Shown piece after piece: positions 45,051 through 56,854 of a DNA stretch of 64,000 bases. The notes under the pieces were generated by a model, which saw only the letters and a list, made by a program, of their open reading frames with translations, was not told the DNA's origin and searched no databases. The stretch's first letter is position 1. The number at the start of each line of letters is the position of its first letter. This DNA comes from Nephrocerus scutellatus (taxonomy: Eukaryota; Arthropoda; Insecta; Diptera; Pipunculidae). The DNA is taken from positions 9,409,001 through 9,473,000 of the forward strand of contig OX352764.1 of NCBI GenBank assembly GCA_947095585.1, given 5' to 3'. The position numbers and the translations under genes were made by a program.

Positions 45051-46005
45051 CTTCAAGAGAAAAGAAAAGGAAGAAAGAAACTTTAATAAAATGGTAAAAC
45101 AAAAACTTAAGGAATAAACTGGAACAGGCGAGGGTAGAAAGGGGGGGAAACAGACCAAGTGCGTTTCATTACGAAATTAATATGTGTCTCAAGTTTGTCT
45201 GTATGCTTGCTTGTATGCATGGACGGAGTAATACGTTCCATCATCCATCTCAAATTAAAATGGCAAACTTGAGTGTACCCCGCTTAAAGGGTTTGTTCCT
45301 TAGTTTTAGTTTCTTGCTATAAGTGTGGTGCGGTTTTTGCAGTTAATTAAACCATCTGCCGCACACTTTTGGTTGGTTTAAGCGTTTGTGGTTTCGGTTT
45401 CAGTTTCAGGGGCTGTTGAAAAAAAAGCCAAACTGGCGGCCAGCTATGGTTGCTTATTGCGGTCATCAACAGATGGATTTTGGATTTTCGTTTTTCGTTT
45501 TTTTTGTTTATATACTCGTAGAAGACGGTCAAACAGGAACAAGGACTTCCTTGAAAGATTTCTTCTCAGATTTGTTTGTGGTTGTATTTACTCTTTTTCA
45601 AATTCAACAAAAAATAATGAAACAATACTTTTGGAGGGCAGAAACTCGTACATAAGGGCTGAAGTAATTTATTGCAATTGGCAAAAATGAAGAAATGCGA
45701 TCGCGAGGGAAGCCTTATCAAGGAGGGTAATAAAAAATGGATGTTCAATGAATTCTACAGGTAATTTTTGAGCGGAAATGCATTAAATTTCGGTCGCTTA
45801 ATATTTCGGCGTAAGTCGATTTATTTTTGTAAAAATTTCGTATCGACCTATTGAGATTATAAGTACATCTAATTTGACATTTTAAGAGAAATTTAATTTT
45901 TTTATTATTAGCGCACGCTTCAAAGGATTTTCACCCTGAACATGGAATCATATCACATGTATAGCATCATATCATGTGTACTTATAATCTAGATATCAGT
46001 GCGGT
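45051..46005. other. unassigned DNA upstream of PH exon
   Basis: Intronic in Btk29A if the first coding exon lies further right. The branch and pyrimidine tract of the PH exon occupies about 45051-45090. No other coding signal was recognised. Confidence 0.45.
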
Positions 46006-46107
46006 GAGAAAAATTCGTGCGTAATTTGTACGAGACGGGAATCGAACACAATGTCCTCGGAGTGGGAGCCAATGGTTCTTAAAACTGCACCACCGACACT
46101 GATAATT
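46006..46107 (-). mobile_element. second tRNA-like SINE candidate
   Basis: Minus strand: 'gtcggtggtgcagttttaag' looks like a tRNA head with an A-box, and 'gtgttcgattcccgtc' (46034-46049) matches a B-box closely. The spacing of about 45 bases is right for polymerase III. The body does not match the ATT-tailed SINE family. With a single copy here, a mutated tRNA pseudogene is the alternative. Confidence 0.5.
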
Positions 46108-46127
46108 AATAATTATGGGCTGAGTGT

Positions 46128-46620
46128 GGACAAGTAACATGACGAGACAACAGATTGAATGAAGATAAATACTGACAAATGGATGAACAGACGGAATGAC
46201 AAAACAGATGATAGACAAGTAGAGGAACATACCAACAAAAAAATAAAGGAAAGAAAAGGAAGGATGGACATAAAATCTGACAGATAGTCGGAGAGAAACA
46301 AACGAAAAGTAGTCAGATAGATGACAGATAATAAAACAGAATAGATGGACAGACAGGCTAACTGAGATTAATAAACAGTTAAACAGACAATTGAACAAAA
46401 ATAACTTACAGATAGACAAACACATGCTCAGGCAGATATAACAGAGAGACAAACAGACAGATTAACAAACAGATTAACAGACAAGTGAACAAGAGGTAAC
46501 TTACAAATAGGCAGACATATGAACAGAGAGACTTACAGATATATTAACAAATAGATGAACAGAAAACTGGACATAAAGTACCCTACAGATGGCAGATATA
46601 TGAACAGAGAGACTTAAAAT
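46128..46620. repeat. degenerate (GACA/ACAG)-rich tract
   Basis: Nearly 500 bases poor in T on the plus strand repeat loose units such as 'gacagacagattaacaaacag', 'atgaacagagagacttaca' and 'gatagacaag'. The phrase 'atatgaacagagagactta' occurs near 46517 and 46599. Immediately right of it is the HINE-like element at 46634. The tract may be a decayed microsatellite belonging to that element. Confidence 0.65.
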
Positions 46621-46633
46621 AGTAGATCGGAGC

Positions 46634-47055
46634 TTCTCAGCATGCCATATGGATAGTTGTAATTAGGTCTAAAGACTGAATTACCTTCAAAGGATTTTAT
46701 TCCATAAAAAATTCTTTTTTATTCCTTCTAAAACTACCCCTATGAACAAAAAATCTCAAAATTACGCCATCGTAAGCCGAGCGCTAAACAATTGTTTTTA
46801 AAAAAGCTCCATCAAATTCTGACTGGTAGAAGTCGAGATATACGAGTGGACAAACTCAAAAACATACAAACATACGAACAAACAAGCAAACGAACAAAAA
46901 TACAAACATTTAAACATACAAACATACAAAGATACAATGATACAAAGATACAAAGATACAAACATATAAACATACAAACAAACACACAAACATAAAAACA
47001 AACAAACTACTTTGCCCTAATTAGTAGTTTCGCGTTTCGCCCCTCGGGCTTGCAA
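46634..47055 (+). mobile_element. DINE-1/HINE-like element, copy 3 (most complete)
   Basis: The element has four parts. First, a 5' block with 'cagcatgccatatggatagt', also found at 50753. Second, the core ('aaaattacgccatcgtaagc', 'aacaattgttttta', 'tctgactggtagaagtcgag', 'atatacgagtgg'). Third, a (ACAAAC/ATAC)n microsatellite at 46860-47010. Fourth, a 3' block ending 'agtttcgcgtttcgcccctc' and 'gggcttgcaa' with a short hairpin. A core, an internal microsatellite and a terminal hairpin are the hallmarks of Helentron-associated elements such as DINE-1. Identity with a named family is not established. Confidence 0.68.
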
Positions 47056-47069
47056 TTAACAAACAATTC

Positions 47070-47148
47070 GGGACCGGTGGAGAGACTCTTTGCGGGAGGC
47101 CAGGACCAGACCCAGGTTGTAGAGCCAAATATGATGATGATGATGAAG
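47070..47148 (+). mobile_element. LINE family B, 3' tail fragment
   Basis: The sequence 'gggaccggtggagagactct', 'ttgcgggaggccaggacc' and 'ggttgtagagccaaata' is followed by (TGA)n. This is the plus-strand equivalent of the terminus at 4498-4590 and 57115-57170. The fragment is severely 5' truncated. Confidence 0.8.
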
Positions 47149-48719
47149 GACAGATACTCAAGAATAAATCGATACCGAATAAAGTACTAAATATTTTTTG
47201 CGGGTTGCAAGTAACAACTGTTATATATTGGGAATAAAGAAATAGAACCTAATTTTGAACGGGATCTAAGTTCGGCTCAGTTTTAAATTTGTTCTTGTCA
47301 CTTGTTACCTCTGACACTTACTCATAATCTCTAAAACCCAATCTGGCAGATACTTTCAATGATATAGTTCGTATTTTAGAGAAGATATATGCAGAAGAGC
47401 GCTTAATTTCAAAAGTTTATTTTGGCTGGATATCCTCTTTACTAACTTAGCCCAATTATTATGCTACAAAACAAAAGCAAAATGCTTATTATCACTCTGC
47501 ACAGACAGCTCAATTGCTCTACTCGCAGCTCTTACTACAAATTTGAAGCATTACTTTGTTTGCAGTCGTAATTCCTCCGTGCCACTGCATTACTTAACAC
47601 TTTCATTTGAATGGAACCATCGTACTCATTCAACCACAACACACTGATGTATGAACGAGTATTGTTCTTCAGTTAGCCTTTTTTAAAAATCTCTCCAACA
47701 TCCTGTCTGCCTGCTATGGGTGATGCATGAGAACCCTTCTCTACGGTGTGTCTACTTTGTAGCTGTTATGGCACCGCGCACCGTGCGCCCCACAGCAGAG
47801 GAAAGGAGCACCACATACAGTATTTTATTATTTTTATTTAGTTCATACTTCATAGTTATAGGTTGCCATATGCACTCCCAGAAATCTCCTCCAACTAAAC
47901 TGCAAACAAATAAACAACTCAGCCGCCGACCACCTCACCCCTTTTCCTGTCAAGTGTGAAACTCCACTTATGAAGTGGCTGAGCATGCAGTAAATGTATC
48001 AACACGATAGGGGGCGAAATGTATGAATTCAATAAAATCACATCAAGTTTAAAAGGGACGCGAACACCCTTCGCCCTTCGAGACAGATTACATCTTATGT
48101 TTGCCGCTGATTATTCATTTTGAAGTTTGTACCCTTGACGAGCTCCCAAAAAATGTGATTAAATTATAATGCTATTATCGGCGGCACAACAACAACTACT
48201 GTCTGTCAGACTTTTTCAAGAGTACCTACAAGCAAGAATACTCATAATAAAGCATGTGGCCAGATATTGAATGTGGGTCCCACAACAACGTCCCCACTTG
48301 AGAGATGGAAATCGAGAAGTGAACTAAATTTGGATTTCTGGATGATTGCGGTGCTTTACAGTTTATTATGTCGCAGACGAGAACAACGATTTTACTCCCT
48401 CAATTGCTTCGTTTATTTAATAAAATGAGCACACGAAATTACTCCAGAACTTAACCTGAATATTTTTGGTTCAAATGGATTTAGAGGAATACGATTATTA
48501 CGCGGCAAGGCTTAAATTGTGCCCGCTAACTCAGAGTTAAGTGGCGATAACGAGAACGAACGAATTGTGAGAATTATTGCGTGTGACTGTGATCACAATC
48601 AATTCACAACACTTCACGTCTCGTCGTATCGCGGTGTGGCAAGTTCGAAAAATTTAAAAATTCTCGGAGCATGACGACGTGACAGTACATTTTTATATCT
48701 CGACAATTCACAGTTTGAC
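47149..48719. other. unassigned DNA
   Basis: No exon, RNA gene or shared repeat was recognised on either strand. Confidence 0.4.
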
Positions 48720-49050
48720 ATTCGCAGGATGGCTAGGTTAGGTAACGTTAAGTTGGCTGTCAGTGGAACCGACACACTTAGACCTGTAATGGCCCATTGT
48801 GATACCACACGGATCAGGGTGAATTTCTTCCACCTACTCGATGAACCAATTCGAGCTTCGTATAAAGCGTAGGAGACTACTAATGTCAATGTTGATGAGA
48901 TCATTAGTGTCGTTGTAGAAGAAAGCTCCCATATGGAGTTTACGCCTCTGGGAGAGGGCTAGACAAGTACACAGAAGATAAACGATGGTCTCATCCTCCT
49001 TCTCATCCAAGAATTTGCATGTAGCGATTGGGAAGCATTTCACTCCACTA
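48720..49050 (-). mobile_element. RNase H-lineage LINE, C-terminus and 3' UTR
   Basis: From about 49020 down, the minus strand encodes CKFLDEKEDETIVYLLCTCL and ALSQRRKLHMGAFFYND, the C-terminal CxxC...H...C region of I/LOA-type LINEs (histidine replaced by tyrosine). It ends in SSLLRFIRSSNWFIE near 48834. The 3' UTR continues with 'gtggtatcacaatgggccat' and 'ggtctaagtgtgtcgg', then 'aacgttacctaacctagcc' near 48722, likely a decayed tandem tail. Confidence 0.75.
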
Positions 49051-50750
49051 TAATATGAATTTATTCTGATTTCTTAAAAAAAAGAGGACTCACAATTTAG
49101 CAAACTGTGCCTCTATTATATTTTTCAAAAAATCAGAGAAAAGTTTTAATGATATTGTCCGTTTCTTAAAAGGAAGGTTAAGGTTGAACTAAAGTCAAAG
49201 AGTAAAGCTGGCTTTCTTAATGTCCCAAAAACCATTCCTTTCTCCGCTCGAATGCCAATTTATTGCATAATGTTTTCAGTTGACTTTATCATTAAAAAGA
49301 AATGGTAATATTTATTACAATTGTGCGAAAAGCGAAACTAATGTAAATAATTCTTATTGGCGGCATTTTTTAAAAAAGTATACCGTGTATGTAATGTAAA
49401 GAAGTGACATTCATGCTGTGTCGGGGTCACCAAAACGCGCGTGTGATTAATGTTGGCTTAATTGACTTTCACTTCCTTTTGGAGTTATGATGATTGCACA
49501 ATAATCGTATTGTGCTGATGGACAGGACAGACAAACGTTTACACACCGTATAGTGTTGATGCGAGTACGTCGTTGCAAAAACTCAACCTCGGTGTAAATA
49601 AGCGGAACAACTGTCACCATCACTGTTACCGCGTCTTAATGCCATCATCCTCCTTCCCCACCATCTAAGCCATCGCTCCTTCTTTTCATGCTGCTGGCTG
49701 CATACTGCAACTCAATACCATTCAATTGCTACGCTTCATTGTCCTGTCAAAATAAAATGCACATCTTGACAGCGCTTTGTTTGCATGCATGCATAACTGT
49801 TTTAGAGTTAACTGTTATGACATGCAAATATAATATGAACGTATGATACTCGTACTAATGACCCACTTGTGTGTGCGTCGTTCAACGCAGTCTCAGCCTC
49901 CCTCATATGCATAGAAATAGTTTCATTGTTCGCTGAGAGGTTGTTACTCTTTGGCACGCAACAATAGCCAATGAATGAATGAAATCCCCTCAACCCACCT
50001 TTTTTTTCCAAATCGATTTTTAAATCCATAAACTGAGGATACTTTCAGAGGCACACGTTCGATATCCTGTAGCATTTTTCGTTAAAATACAGAACAAAAA
50101 TTATGCTAAACATTTTGTTTCGGAAACCGAAGCTTCCATGAGGATGTGTTTCATTTTCGTCTCATTTTATGACGATGCCAAGCTGCTGACTTCCTCTGGG
50201 TTTTGATTTATATGCGGAATAATGTGTGATAAAAGCGAAGCAATGCCGCTGATAATAATTATGCATGATCACGTTCGTACCGTTCATCGTTGAAGAGAAT
50301 ATTTTAACACCACTCACTCCCTCGTCAGCATCCTTCTCATTTAGTTGTCGTAAGATTATGGATTTTCATTCAGAGTACTTTGCCCTCAGAGCAGATTGTT
50401 TAGCATATCATGCATAACAGATGGATACTTCTGTCCGATTAGGAGAAGCATGTCATTAGCTTTGTTGTTTCTGATAATATTGGTTGGGATTGCAATATCT
50501 GTCAAATGTTTTGATTTTTCCCATGTAGCTAACTTTTTACTGAAGTTTTCATACATAAGATATAAAAAAGACTTTGTAGAGAAAGTCTTGAGACATTATC
50601 AAGGACTCAAGGCAAACTTGCTAGAAGTGCATTCCATTCGAATTTAGAACAAAGTACGACAGAGAAGATTTTATGAAAGTCTGTCAAGACATAAATAATC
50701 AACCCATAATATCCAAGCTGTTGATATATGTAAGATAGTAAAGCCTATCT
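49051..50750. other. unassigned AT-rich DNA
   Basis: Nothing recognisable. Several short open frames lack conserved motifs. Confidence 0.4.
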
Positions 50751-51278
50751 ACTCAGCTCGCCATGTGGATAGTTGTCATTCAGTCTAAACTAAAAAGCCC
50801 GTGTTGTATATTTTTCCTCCTAAAAGAATTTAAAAAAATTCTCAAAATCACACCATCGAAGCCTAACGCTCGGCTTTTATTTTAAAACAAGTTCTATCGA
50901 ATTCTGACTGAAAGAAGTTGAGATATACGAGTGGACAAACAAACCAACAAACCAACAAACAAACAAACAAACAAACAAACAAACAAACAAACAAACAAAC
51001 AAACAAACAAACAAACAAACAAACAAACAAACAAACAAACAAACAAACAAACAAACAAACAAACAAACAAACAAACAAACAAACAAACAAACAAACAAAC
51101 AAACAAACAAACAAACAAACAAACAAACAAACAAACAAACAAACAAACAAACAAACAAACAAACAAACAAATAAAACAACCAAACAAACAAACAAACAAA
51201 CAAACAAACAAACAAACAAACAAACAAACAAACAAACAAACAAACAAACAAACAAACAAACAAACAAACAAACAAACA
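50751..51278 (+). mobile_element. DINE-1/HINE-like element, copy 4, with 344-bp (AAAC)n array
   Basis: The 5' block 'cagctcgccatgtggatagt' and the core 'tctgactgaaagaagttgag', 'atatacgagtggacaaac' match copy 3. The microsatellite is hugely expanded: about 85 units of AAAC from 50935 to 51278, with one interruption near 51171-51183 ('aataaaacaacc'). The 3' hairpin block is missing. The array yields open frames on both strands in all six frames (NKQT and FVCL repeats), which are artefacts. Confidence 0.8.
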
Positions 51279-51829
51279 CTTATACAAAACGAGCTGAGGC
51301 CTTTGATGTCAGACCTCACCATGGTTGCGGTGGTACTACGGGAGTTGGTTTAATCCCACGGATGAGGTTTATCTCCTTGGAGGCTAGCGTAGTCTTTGCC
51401 AACTTTTGGTTAAGGGCCCAGTACCGTTCTGGGCTTGACCTACGTAGTGGCTAGTGGTTTACTACCCAAATGCGGGTAGAGCACTAGCATTGGTATGGCA
51501 GTTTCCTCTGATGTAATCGGTGCGAGTATGATGTGCTCTATGTGGAGTTGCATGTCTTAACCGAACCAAATGAACCAAATGAACCAAAGATCGGCAGGGA
51601 TATAAGATGGGTCCTGCTCTAACCATTGATTTAATACTGGCACATCTGTCTAAAATGGACGTTGATTGTCGTATAACTAATCCATGTCCGAAGAGGACCA
51701 TGGAATTATGCCCTCTGTTGGCGGTGTTCACGTTAATCCAAAGATATTTCATCCAAGAGACGCAGTCTAGCACATCCTATACAGAAATAATGAAAAGCAA
51801 ATCGGTCCGGGTTTTCTTCGAGTGAGACA
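51279..51829. other. unassigned DNA right of the array
   Basis: This segment is GC-richer than average and has a 'gaaccaaat' triple repeat near 51560. I recognise no domain in either strand. It may be retroelement-derived. Confidence 0.35.
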
Positions 51830-51990
51830 GATCGACCGTACGCTGAAGGATATAGCGGAGACAAAGAAGAGCGTCTACAACTTCAAAGATTCTAAACTAG
51901 ATGACATCGGCTTAAAATCAGGATAGGTGTGTGGAATTTTTCTTTGGAAAGCTATTACCGAACCTCAGATGTAGAGCCCTAGCTATGATG
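51830..51990 (+). mobile_element. possible LINE family B 3' end
   Basis: The end reads 'agatgtagagccctagctat' then 'gatgataatgata', a diverged form of the family B terminus. The preceding stretch contains 'atgacatcggcttaaaatca', like the family's 'gatatcggctcaaaatcggg' seen in reverse at 4580-4605. Confidence 0.5.
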
Positions 51991-52020
51991 ATAATGATAG
52001 TGACCAGATTCTTTAATTGT

Positions 52021-52698
52021 AAAGACATTTTCTTCAGAAAATTTCGAAAAAAGGAAGATGTAAAATCTTGCAACTTTAGACCACAGACTTTGTTGTTGTT
52101 GTTTTAGCAGCAGCTTCAGGTCTGTTAAACCTATTGCTGAGTTGGCGATTTTTGGTCCAGTGTGTGAAACACTGGAGTCCTTTCGGTACATAGAACCGAT
52201 CGTCGTAGAAAGGCACACTCTTTGTCGTTCGTTATGCTGGTGATATGTTTCATAACTTAACGAAAACGACACACGACTACTTATCTCACTGTGTGTGGTC
52301 TCACGTATTTAAAGACAGAACATACATTCCATATGCAAGTTCAGTAGTAAGTAGCGTTGAAAGACATTTTCTTCAGAAAATTTCGAAAAAAGGAAGATGT
52401 AAAATCTTGCAACTTTAGACCACAGACTTTGTTGTTGTTGTTTTAGCAGCAGCTTCAGGTCTGTTAAACCTATTGCTGAGTTGGCGATTTTTGGTCCAGT
52501 GTGTGAAACACTGGAGTCCTTTCGGTACATAGAACCGATCGTCGTAGAAAGGCACACTCTTTGTCGTTCGTTATGCTGGTGATATGTTTCATAACTTAAC
52601 AAAAACGACACACGACTACTTATCTCACTGTGTGTGGTCTCACGTATTTAAAGACAGAACATACATTACATATGCAAGTTCAGTAGTAAGTAGCGTTG
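52021..52698. repeat. 339-bp tandem duplication, ~99% identical
   Basis: Copy 1 is 52021-52359 and copy 2 is 52360-52698. I saw only two differences: 'aacgaaaacg' versus 'aacaaaaacg' and 'cattccatat' versus 'cattacatat'. The unit contains 'ttgttgttgttttagcagca' and 'gtgtgaaacactgg' but no recognised gene. Both copies give the same 80-residue minus-strand open frame. Such identity indicates a recent event, or an assembly artefact. Confidence 0.92.
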
Positions 52699-53537
52699 AA
52701 AGATATCAGTCTCCCAAAACAACTGTCTGGGTGCAGTATACCAAAAAAAAAACAGCTTTCAGTGGCAAAAACACAGTCAACGTAAAAAATGGAACACAAT
52801 GATCCACTTTTTTTACAACAAATGTCAACAGGAAACAACAAAAACACTTTGAACATTCCTCAAATATCATGCCATGCCTTACATTAATCATCGCTCTGGA
52901 AATTAATCTGAGTTTGATGCATGTTGCTCCGTAAGTACAAGTAGATAGATGCGTGTTGCACCATGATGCGAGTGCGCGTTGGTAAGTGTAATAAACTCGA
53001 ACCAACATTCCATCGAAAAAGGGTCGCATTCAATAAGTAGTCGGTACTCATTTTGGGAAAAATTTTCATTTAAATAAATGAGATACACACCCCTCGTCAA
53101 TTCTAAAGTATCTATTGAGCTAAAGGAACCAGAAGTACCGAAAGAGTCATGTTACAAAATAGCAGAGATGCATTTTCTCTCTTTGTATTGGAGAATGAGC
53201 GACGACAATGTTGTTGTATAATGTGTAGGAGTATTAGTATTAGTTCCATGCATTGTACAGTACATAGAAATATTTTCTTTTCTTTGTCATCGATCTTTGC
53301 TTCGATCAATCAAATAGAACGAATACAAGCAACAAAGAGCCGTTTACAAAATTTTGTCTTCAACTTTATTGTTGCATTTTGTGTGATGAAAATGAAGAAT
53401 TTGTTCCTTTGTGGTTGTCCCGAGATTTGATTGATTGATTGACTGATTTATTTGTGTCCTCTTCAACAAGACCTAAAGTACGATTAGAAATCGTTTCTCC
53501 AAATGACAATGAAAATTCAAGATGTGTATGAAGACGA
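52699..53537. other. unassigned DNA
   Basis: No gene or shared repeat was recognised. A 'gattgattgattgac' run lies near 53427. Confidence 0.4.
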
Positions 53538-55308
53538 CATTGCGATTGATCGGGAAACTACTGACTGCTAAAAACTTGGTTTGAGCCAGTAGCGCAACAA
53601 TCAAATTCGTGATGTAGTGCTTGTTTCACCTCCTAGTGGTGGTCCCCGAGCAACTGTGTGTATAAATCCTTATAAATGTAGACTAAAATTGCAAGTGCAA
53701 ACGGTAAAGCATTTCTAGTCAAGGTACCGTGGGTTAGCACCCCACGGTACCGAAAAATGCCGCTACTGAAACTGAAACAACGCCACGGATAAGTAATGAT
53801 CGAATAATGACGACTTTTGGCTATTGTAGATTGGTTTCTGGAATGTGAGGATGCTCCTTGACTCAGGGAGTGAAGGACCTCAAAATGCCAGATTTCTTCA
53901 ACTGGAACGTGAGTTTCTTCCATATACCTAATTTAGACATACTGGGAGTGAGTGAAGTAAGATGGTTCGACGCGGGAGACCCTCCGGCAGTCCCCGTGAA
54001 TCTGGAGTGGGTCTGCTGCTGACACCAACAGCACATAGAGGCCTTATTTCCTGGCACGCACATGGAGATAGGATCTTATCGGCCAGATTTCGGACTAGAG
54101 TACGGCGCGTCACGATCATACAGTGTTACGCACAAACGAATCCTTCGACTGAGGATAAAAACGACAACTTCTACAATGAACTAAGCGTTGTATTCAACGC
54201 AACGTCGAACGGAAATATCGTCAACGTGATCGGTGACTTGAATGCCAAGTTAGGCAACGACAATGAAGGACTCAAACAAGTGATTGGGAAGCACGGCCTC
54301 GGCGAACGAAATGACAATAGTGAAAGATTTGTTGATTTCTGAAACACCAACAACCTTGTCATAGGCGGCACCATGTTTTGCCACAAGGTCAGCTGGGTGT
54401 CAACTGACAGGCAATCGTCTTCAAACCAAATCGACCATGTGGCAATCAGCCAACGGTTTAGGAGCTGTCTCTTAGACGTCCGAAACAGACGAGGAGCCGA
54501 CATGTGTATGGTAAGGGATCATCACCTTATGGTAGCTACTGTCCAGTTACGTACTGCATCAGTTCAAGGAGTCCGCAACATCATCCGAATGCCTAGGTAT
54601 AACATCGACCGGCTGAAGATCCCCTCAGTACGCCAACAATTAAGGGATCATTTATCGCAAGGAGTGGAAGCAATCAGTAGATCACTGCCGACAACCATCC
54701 AAGAATATTGGAAGGCTGTGAAGAATGTTTTCACATCTGGAGCGGAAAGTATTGTTGGTAGAAACCAGACAATGCATAGCACGTGGCTTACCGAGGATAC
54801 CTGAAGGCGGCTTGGAGAACGTAAGCAACTTAATCTCGTATTGTAGATACCCCAGAAAAAGCGAGGATCGAACTAGAGCCCCCGCTGTTCATAGATTTTG
54901 AGAAGGCGTTTGACAGTGTCAACAGATAGTTTATCTGGCTCGCCTTGCGCAGGTGAGGTATACCCGATAAACTAATAGTTATTATTGAAGCAACCTACGG
55001 TATAATGGCTCTAAATGTCATGTACTGCATAGAGGAAAGCTGTCAGAGGAATTCGACATTCTAAGTGGGGTACGACAAGGTCGCCGATACTTTTTTTGCT
55101 GTTGATTAGCTATGTGCTTCGCGCAGCTTTATCTACTGGAAACGGAGGAATTGGACTCTTACATCTCAACTCAAACATCTAGACTACAGCACTTGGAATG
55201 TGACCGCTACTATCACAAAAATATAACAAACGTTCGTAAATAGGTGCCTACGGAACATCTTAAGGGTTTTCTGGCCTAACCGTATCTCTAACGAACATCT
55301 TTACCAGC
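53538..55308 (+). mobile_element. LINE family A, copy A: endonuclease kept, RT mostly deleted
   Basis: The 5' end is shared exactly with 59662 ('cattgcgattgatcgggaaa'), so both look full-length at that end. The endonuclease begins at the ATG at 53807 with TTFGYCRL-type sequence. It continues in shifted frames through SEVRWFDAG, SGVGLLLTPTAHRG, RILSARFRTRVRR, IIQCYAQTNPS, NQIDHVAIS and DHHLMVATVQLRT (to 54560). Between 54880 and 54885 an internal deletion removes the linker and RT fingers, joining to PLFIDFEKAFDSVN (motif A). Motifs B and C are destroyed. The 3' portion ends at 'ctttaccag' near 55308, where unrelated RT sequence starts. Confidence 0.85.
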
Positions 55309-55460
55309 AATGGTGGTTTGAAATCTAATATTTACCACATAAATGCTGGTGTTCCGCAGGCGTCCGTTTTGCCGCCGATAGTCTTTCTCATTTTCACTAA
55401 CGATAATCTCAGTATCGTCCGCGTAAGCCGGTTTTTGGTTAACAAAGACAACTAGAGTTG
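55309..55460 (+). mobile_element. Jockey/CR1-like RT scrap
   Basis: The plus strand encodes HINAGVPQASVLPPIVFLIF and TNDNLSIV, a motif B region close to that of the element at 11755-13000 (NAGVPQGSVLSPTLFLIFIND). It is fused directly to the broken end of the family A copy. Only about 45 codons survive. Confidence 0.65.
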
Positions 55461-55469
55461 TTACAACAG

Positions 55470-55690
55470 AGTCTTATGGATTCACAATCTTCAACGTAAG
55501 CTTAAAAAGGAGGTCAGCCCCAGTCAATCCATCAAGCTGGAAATGATAATGCTCTCTCCATAGTCGTGTCGGTTTATGTTGAACGGTAATAGCAGTGCTA
55601 TCTAAGGCGACCTTAAAGTCTATGAACAGATGTTGTAATAAAGGAAACAAGAAATACCCTTCGGAATACATCACGCCACTGGACAATCAT
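55470..55690 (-). mobile_element. LINE family B RT scrap
   Basis: The minus-strand frame includes LQHLFIDFKVALDSTAI, equivalent to LQNLFIDFKAAYDSIAR in the copy at 4498-5640 (RT motif A). The following sequence diverges. It lies tail to tail with the fragment at 55309-55460. Confidence 0.65.
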
Positions 55691-56854
55691 TCATATGATC
55701 GTACATAATCAACAACTGAGCTTTCATAGGAAACAATGCGCAGAGAAAAATCAGATCTTATCATATACACTTTTTGTCATTCGAAAAGTTGGCGTCGATT
55801 TTTGGACGGACTCATATGAATGCATTACAAAGGAAATATAGAAATTGGAAAATGACAAGTAATCGAACCGACAAACGGACACGCGATTCATCATTAAATC
55901 GCTTATCATACAAACTGACAGAAAAAAATTAATTTTCAATTCGTCAGAGGTCATCTATCCATCTATCGTCCATCCAGACGATCGGATCTACATCTTGTTC
56001 GTTAGGTTAACAATAAACAGCAATACACATGGCACAGAGAAATGCAACGGCGGCCTGGATGTGAACTGGTTTGAAAAAAGTGCGGGCAGATGCGTGACAT
56101 CGTACATGTATGAAACATCAATAACAAAACGTGCATGCATCATCACACATGTATCTAAGGGTCTGAACTGTACCCATTAATAGCATAAGCGTACTTAACA
56201 GAAAGGTGTGTTTTGGAGGTCACTCTACGTCTACCCTGTTCAATTTTATGAAACTATAATAACAAAGAAAGAGGGGTTCCTTAAAAATACATTTTTCAAA
56301 TAAAGTTATTTACAATTGTACAAGATAACACACGGAACAGTTACAAAGGGACAATCATTGACTCAGCTAAATAAATAGCTAAATTGCCAGCCGTACAATA
56401 AATTATAATAAACTCCAGAAATACTGTGTCGTATATCATAACATAGCGAATGGGTATTAGTGCACGTTCCATGTTCCACAATGTTTTTCCAAGGGAATTA
56501 ACAATTTCCGTTTGAGTGCGCGCCAGTTGGGTTAAAATTAGAATATCGATATTTTTGTTTTCACATTAATTTTTAATAATTGTTTAATAACTAATCAGAA
56601 AATGCAGTGCTGGGATGTTTTGTCTACGAGGGTTGCTCGATATATGTTGCTGCTGTTTACTCGTATGTTCTATGACATTTGTTTTTTTTTTCAAGGAAAG
56701 AGCACAAAAAAGCATACAAATAATAAATACAAGCATAAATTTAACAGACTGAAATGAGGTATGACTGATGTGGCCAAAAAGTTAGTCAGTACCCTGTATT
56801 ACATGGAAAAATGAGGGCTTGTGTATTTATATCCACGCTATTATATGAAGAGGT
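55691..56854. other. unassigned AT-rich DNA
   Basis: No gene or shared repeat was recognised. Confidence 0.4.

Noticed and set aside
50863..51454. Long open frames of NKQT or FVCL repeats on both strands
   Set aside because: They are the direct translation of the (AAAC)n microsatellite, which has no stops in any frame. They are not genes.
51979..52611. Two identical minus-strand open frames as a duplicated gene
   Set aside because: The frames simply fall within the 339-bp tandem duplication. They have no domain and start at different upstream positions with no gene structure.
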